From: Nepenthes gracilis
Lineage: Eukaryota; Streptophyta; Magnoliopsida; Caryophyllales; Nepenthaceae
Reading direction: 5' to 3'
DNA length: 64,000 bases
Assembly (NCBI GenBank): GCA_033239525.1
Contig: BSYO01000016.1
Span: forward strand, 11,171,045 to 11,235,044
Positions 59,116-64,000 of this stretch are shown piece after piece. A program made the position numbers and the translations under genes. The notes under the pieces are model-generated. The model made no database searches and was not told the DNA's origin. It saw only the letters and a program-made list of their open reading frames with translations. Positions within the stretch are counted from its first letter, which is position 1. Each line of letters starts with the position of its first letter.

Positions 59116-60299
59116 CTGAAGTTTAAGAGAAGAGACAATGAGCAGAAGAACAGTACAGTCTCAAAATTTTCATTGAGAAGAGAGCCAAAATTGAAGGCAA
59201 TGACAAGTGAAATCTCTATTAGTTTAAATCTTGCTGATTTCCCAGCAAGATCAAAAAGATTGTATTTTCTTTTCGAAAAAAACAGCACCTTCAAAACTGG
59301 AAGTGAACAATTGCAGTCAAACTATGATAAGTTTGATCTCAATTAATTGCATAAGGCAATTATGAAGACAATAGTTATCCTTTTTTGAAGATTATAAGCC
59401 TAAGCACTTTAAAGGGTGTTTTGTTTAATTGCTGCCTGACTCTTGGCAAAGTATAAAATGTCACACCCCAATACATGACGTAAATGAAATTTGAGTCTCA
59501 TTGCAATCAGAAGCAACTTCTAAGATCTTACTTTGTGTGCTTTCTTACATTTAGAAGTGCAGTTCTAGACTTTTAGTCTGCTTAGATCTCCTCCAAATAT
59601 TTTTACATGAATATCCCAAGAAAAATAGTGGAATAGGAATAGGAATGAAAGCGTTCAACTTCTGCTTAGAGTTGACAAGACTTTTCTAAGGGGAGTGACA
59701 ACAGCAAGCAGGTGAAGAAAATTTCCCCAGATCACTAATTCTCTTAAGATTGAAGCTGAAGCTTGAGAATCCTCTTGTTTTCAAGATCTCTCCACTGTTT
59801 CTTCCATTAGCATAATACTAGAAAATTAAGCTATGCCCACCATTTTCCGTCTAAAAGCTATAGAACTTATCACCAAAGCTTTAAGAATTTTAGGCAAAAG
59901 GAAATAAGAAAACGCAACTGCTTTTTGTGTAGATGTGCACACACCCTCTCTCTCTCTCCCTCTGTCGCACATGTGTGTGTGCGCGCGCGCGTGAGAGAGA
60001 GAGAGGGTATATGTGTGTTTTGTTTCTTTCTACATTTTTCCATTGAAATTTGCACAAGCTTATCCAATGACAAAATGGAGCATTATTCATCATATTAACT
60101 CTTAAATAATGTAAATAAGATCGGCTTATTTGGCGAAGTTCCATTTCTCTCACCCGCCCTTTTTCACATCCTATTTTCATTGGTAGGAGAATCACTTGTA
60201 TTTGGTTAAAACTTGAGGACTTCAGAAAAAAGAGTCTCAGCTCTGTTCATGAAATAACCAAAAATTTTGGGAGTTCCACGATTAATTGGTCGACAAAAT
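59116..60299 (-). other. First intron of the EH gene, part next to exon 2
   Basis: Intron sequence upstream of exon 2. I looked for exon 1 (first half of EH1) on the minus strand here and did not find it. A word TGTCACACCCC at 59459 resembles a Ty3-type LTR start, but the following sequence does not clearly match the LTR family. Confidence 0.5.
59939..60006. repeat. CT / GT / GC / GA compound microsatellite
   Basis: CTCTCTCTCTCCCTCTG is followed by GTGTGTGTGCGCGCGCGCG and GAGAGAGAGAGAG. The flanking CT and GA runs could pair as a hairpin around the alternating purine-pyrimidine (Z-DNA-prone) centre. Confidence 0.88.
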
Positions 60300-62351
60300 T
60301 TACTAGGTTAATAATATATGATCCTTGTTTTTCATGTGGGAAGAGAAAAATTGGAAATTTCTTGTTTTTCTCAATGGGAATCAAAGAACAGGCAAGAGAA
60401 TAGAGCTTCATGCTCTATTTATGTGTTTGGCTGCCTTCAACAAATGGAATGGTGAGGATTTGATAGGAACCTAATTGCGAAAATAGGTAGTAAATAGGTA
60501 GTATAGAAGATCTTGGTAGGTGTATGTATACACGGTTAGTGTGTTTATATATATGGGTTGATTTATGCATGTACATAGGAAATAAACATACATATGCATG
60601 TATATAAAATGAATGTATATATACAGCAGGGATATATATGTGCGCACGTGTTTGTGTGTGTATGTGTGTGTGTGTACGTGAGCAGGTATTGTATGTGTGC
60701 GTGTATGTGTTTATTTATACGGATGTACATGTGTACTTATAAATATGTACGTATACCGTATGTATATGGAAACACGAACACTTATACTGAAAAATATATA
60801 TATATGTATATAAATGTAAGTGAATGTATGTATTTTAGATTGTAAGTCGGTGTGAGGTGAAAATTAATATACTCTATTATTTCGATTGGACCTCACGTGA
60901 TTAATTGAGATGATTGAACAAGATTGAGAATTATAGGTTTTATCCGGAAGCGACAAGTGGGAGTTAGCTTATGGCCTCAGTAATAGGATTTGTACACTAG
61001 AATAGACAAATAAGGATTGTGGAAAAGTTTAAATTCGGTTGAGTAATTTATTATTCTTGAATTTTTTCCCCGATAATCTCGATAATTATTCATTCATATT
61101 AACTTAGTTCGTGTATGTGATTTTCTTGGCTATTTTTTATTACGGTAAAAAAGATTATATGAAGACACTAAGGTATCATGGAATATAAAACCTGTAGTAA
61201 CGTGATATAATCTATAATTATTCGATACTTATTTTCATATTTCGAAGAATTGAAGTCATTTTAAGATATATTTATAATTATGTGAAAATCATTCGAGAGC
61301 TATTAAACGATAACATACCGAATGGTACTAGGTTTGACAAGTTGAATTAGAGTATTCTATACCCATTTGAGCGTGGATCCCAATTGGACCTCGAGAATAC
61401 ATGCGTAACATATTCTAAGTTAATCCGATGGGAAAACGAAAATATTGTTCGTCTAGAATGAGATTGAGTATTCTATACCCATTTAAGTGTGAATCCCAGT
61501 TGAACCACAAGAATGCATGTGTGGCATATTCTAGATTTACCCGAAGGGATAGCGAGAATATTGTTCGTCCAGACTAAGTTCAATACTTGTACACCATTGG
61601 TAGTAAAATATCATTAGATCATATAGTTGGTTGATTGTCAAATTTATGAATATCGATACTATACAATTTACCCAACCGTTAGTGTGGACACGTAATCGTC
61701 GATTCACAGTAACATATAAAATCCAAGAAGATTATAGCAATATCTCACACAATTGGGGCCACTATTGAGATAGGTTTGATAAAACCTATACCCTTGTTAA
61801 TAATTGGATTCGATGGAATGCTAATTACATTCCTAATGTTCAGTTGTCATATGGCTTTTAAATCATGGTTATAACATGACGTTAAATCTCAGATAGTTGT
61901 TAATTTGTTTTATGTTATAATTAATTTTACTTATATTGATGTTATTATCCGAGATGCTATTTTAAATTTAGTTAGTATTGGTTTTATTTACTTGCTGAAT
62001 ATTTGGTTCACTATTCCGTTTTATTGGCTCCAGAGTAAAGAAGATAACATGTTAGAGGAGATCATGCATTTACTCTCAATATTCTAGATAGAGATGATCT
62101 TGAAGACTAAAGGTTTTGTGACGAAAGATTTTTGAGGCTTCTTTATTGGCTGTTAGTTTTTGGATATTTTGTCAAAACTACATTCCCAAAAAATTTTTAT
62201 ATTGTAGACATTTATATTATCTCATATTTCGATGAGTTTATTATTTAATATGAATATTGTATTTAATGATACATTTGTAAGAAATTATTATGGTTTGAGT
62301 TTTCTACATAGTCGATCCAGGTTGGTTGAATGATTCAGGCCCGGGTCGCCA
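60300..62351 (+). mobile_element. Old Ty3-type LTR, related to the solo LTR in Tat1
   Basis: It ends CCGGGTCGCCA, matching the GGGTCGTGACA-type LTR end. In order it shares with 21596-25180: an AGAGAATAGAGCTTCATGCTC word, a GT-rich block (60640-60720), a two-copy tandem repeat, TTTTATTGGCTCCA, TAGATAGAGATGATCTTGAAGA, and an AT-rich tail. The 5' boundary is not clear. It may start at 59459 or be truncated near 60300. It lies in the first EH intron. Confidence 0.6.
61350..61581. repeat. 116-bp tandem repeat, two copies, in the old LTR
   Basis: Both copies start GAGTATTCTATACCCATTT (61350 and 61466) and share GAATCCCA.TTG, AAGAATGCATG, CATATTCTA and AATATTGTTCGTC. The position in the LTR is equivalent to the 300-bp repeat at 24026-24620, although the sequences differ. 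Confidence 0.88.
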
Positions 62352-62367
62352 TAATTTTAGTAAGATT

Positions 62368-62747
62368 GTTTGGGAAGTGTAAGCTCTTACATGCATAGAC
62401 AAATGTTCTTGACTGGTATATTGCCCACTATTCAATCTTGAAATTCATTAACATAATTGCAAATATATGAAAAGAGAGAGAATGAAGAAAATTTTTTTAT
62501 ATTTATGTATATATCAAATCATACAACGGGCCATCCTTTTATAGAAAAGACAGCAACTTAAATTGTAAAAACTGTAATAATAGTAATTACATAAGCAACC
62601 TAAATTAGAAAATATCAATTATCTAATTTAGGAATGATATAATATATATCATAATAAACAAAAATAGCCTAAAATAGAATAATAATAATATTCTAATTTA
62701 GGAAGAATATAGCATCTATAACAAATAAGGATATTATACCCTTAATA
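62368..62747 (-). repeat. 3' LTR of the copia element
   Basis: On the minus strand GAGAGGGGA (polypurine tract, 62748-62756) precedes TATTAAGGG, the decayed LTR start. The LTR ends CTTCCCAAACA at 62368. A TATA-like CTATAAAAGGATGG near 62540 is followed by CATTCTCTCTCTTTTC. The length is about 380 bp. Confidence 0.65.
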
Positions 62748-62756
62748 TCCCCTCTC

Positions 62757-64000
62757 AAACTCATGGTAGTTTTGAAAAGACCAGCTGAAGTTTGGAACTA
62801 GATCAATGTGGCAACCAAGCAAGTAAGCTTTTATGAAAATGTCAATCAATTAATCAGTGGAAGAAACCAGGAGAAGGTGAACGGTGCCTTCCATGAGGTG
62901 ATGACGCACAAAGTGGCAATCAATCTCAATATGTTTTATACGTTCACAAAATATATCATTGTAGACAATTTGTATAGCACTGTGATTATCACAATAAAGG
63001 GAGTACCACGAGACTAACAGAGATATCCTATAAAAGCCAACAAAGTAAAAAAAGCTTAAATATAGTATCAGTAAGATAGTAACATTCATCCTCGGTGCTA
63101 GAAGAAGCAACAATAGTTTGTTTTTACTACGCCATGAGATGAAATAGGTTAAGAAAACCAATAGTGGACCATTAGTCAATATGATTACTTGCGCAATCAC
63201 CATCAAAATAAACTCAGAGCTCTTAATAAGAGTGACAAGAAAAGTGCAACCAATGAAATAGAGTTCCTTTCATATAACGGAAAATATGAAAAACAACAAC
63301 ATAATACATAGAATGTGTAGCTAATATAAATTAACTAGCAAGATGCACAACAACAGCAATATCAAGCAAGGTAACAATGAGATATATGAAGCTCCTAACT
63401 ACTTAGTGATAAACAGTAGCATCAAAGGGAGGTTCACCATCAGTAGAACAAAGTTTGTGTTATATTCAAAAGGAGTAGTAGATATCTTACACTCAGTGAA
63501 CCCAATACGAAAAAGAAGATCAAAAGTATGCTTAGCCTTTGTCAAATAGTAGCCATCAAATATGACAATTACTTCAAGTACAAAAAAGTAGCAAAAGAAA
63601 CCAAGATCCTTCATTTTAAAGCGCTGGCCCAAAAAGCATTTAAATTTAAAAATGCTAGAATTATATTACCAGTAATAATCATATCATCAACATATAGTAG
63701 GTAAATAGTAATACCAGTAACAAGGCTTAATAGAGCTGAACTTGGCAAACCAAGTAAGGGGAGTCTACTCAAAACTGTATAATGCTAGTAAAAAATAACA
63801 TATCGTCCAGAAAAATGAGGGAAACCAAGAAGAGGTTTCATGTAAACTTCCTCAGTCATTACCATGTAGAAATACAATTTTGACATCCATTTGAAATAAA
63901 AGCCATTGACGTGAAGTAGCAACAGCCAACAGAAATGAACAAAAGTTATGCAGGCAACAGGAACAAGATCTCCTCATAAGCAATGTCATACTCCTATGTA
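62757..64000 (-). pseudogene. Copia reverse transcriptase and RNase H remnants
   Basis: RT blocks are EEVYMKPLLGFPHFSG (near 63840), the intact catalytic LLYVDDMIITGN (about 63700-63665), KMKDLGFFCYF, and GYYLTKAKHTFDLLFRIGF (63632-63399). The RNase H end has CDNHSAIQIVYNDIFCERIK, HIEIDCHFVRHHL (about 62990-62880) and the tail FKTTMSLRGDIKG just before the polypurine tract. Frames are interrupted by stops. Confidence 0.85.

Larger units (their letters stand above)
62368..64000 (-). mobile_element. 3' end of a Ty1/copia element, partial
   Basis: In minus-strand order the window holds part of RT, RNase H, a polypurine tract and the 3' LTR (62747-62368). The element continues past the right edge, so its 5' LTR and target duplication cannot be checked. 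Stops and frame changes show that it is dead. It lies in the first intron of the EH gene in the same orientation. Confidence 0.82.

Noticed and set aside
59459..59470. TGTCACACCCC as start of the old LTR at 60300-62351
   Set aside because: Flanks TAAAA and TAATT match only in three of five bases, and the following sequence does not clearly match the LTR family, so I did not fix the boundary there.
60594..60845. 83-codon Cys/Val/Tyr-rich ORF
   Set aside because: It is a translation of GT- and TA-rich low-complexity DNA in the old LTR.

Overview
This is nuclear DNA from a flowering plant, probably a dicot. The signs are long AT-rich introns with GT-AG borders, a U1 snRNA gene with the plant USE/TATA promoter, plant-type Ty3/gypsy (Tat lineage) and Ty1/copia retrotransposons, and two genes whose closest relatives I know are plant proteins. 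There are no bacterial or organellar features and no CRISPR array. I cannot name the species.

Layout. (1) 1-7373, minus strand: the first eight coding exons of a NOC4-like ribosome-biogenesis gene, with its 3' half off the left edge. One intron holds a 1,885-bp solo LTR with a perfect TAAGT target-site duplication (TSD). (2) 7854-26579, minus strand: a complete but dead Tat-lineage Ty3/gypsy element (Tat1) with two LTRs of about 945 bp and a perfect ATTAT TSD. It was later hit twice, by a 4.3-kb gag-only copia element (14353-18685, TSD CCCTC) in pol and by a 3.6-kb solo LTR (21596-25180) in gag. (3) 26988-38187, plus strand: a second, more decayed Tat element (Tat2), itself hit by a solo copia LTR. 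Both Tat elements carry a related antisense ORF between pol and the 3' LTR. (4) 38326-40962: two more solo Tat-type LTRs, one built around ten 55-bp tandem repeats. (5) 42584-42820, plus strand: a U1 snRNA gene with promoter. (6) 43604-59115, minus strand: exons 2-13 of an EH-domain protein of the AtEH/Pan1 type (TPLATE endocytic complex). Its introns contain a SINE split by a MITE, a LINE tail and two tandem duplications. Its first intron runs to the right edge and contains a decayed Ty3-type LTR and the 3' end of a copia element.

The two host genes and the U1 gene are functionally unrelated. NOC4 acts in 40S subunit maturation in the nucleolus, U1 in 5' splice-site recognition, and the EH protein in clathrin-mediated endocytosis. 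About half of the window is retrotransposon. Exon borders were set by eye from splice consensus and reading phase. All junctions are phase-consistent: 951 nt (317 codons) for NOC4 and 3,399 nt (1,132 residues plus stop) for the EH gene. I found no convincing undescribed system. The most unusual coding feature is the pair of antisense ORFs, one with an intron-like gap, shared by the two Tat elements.
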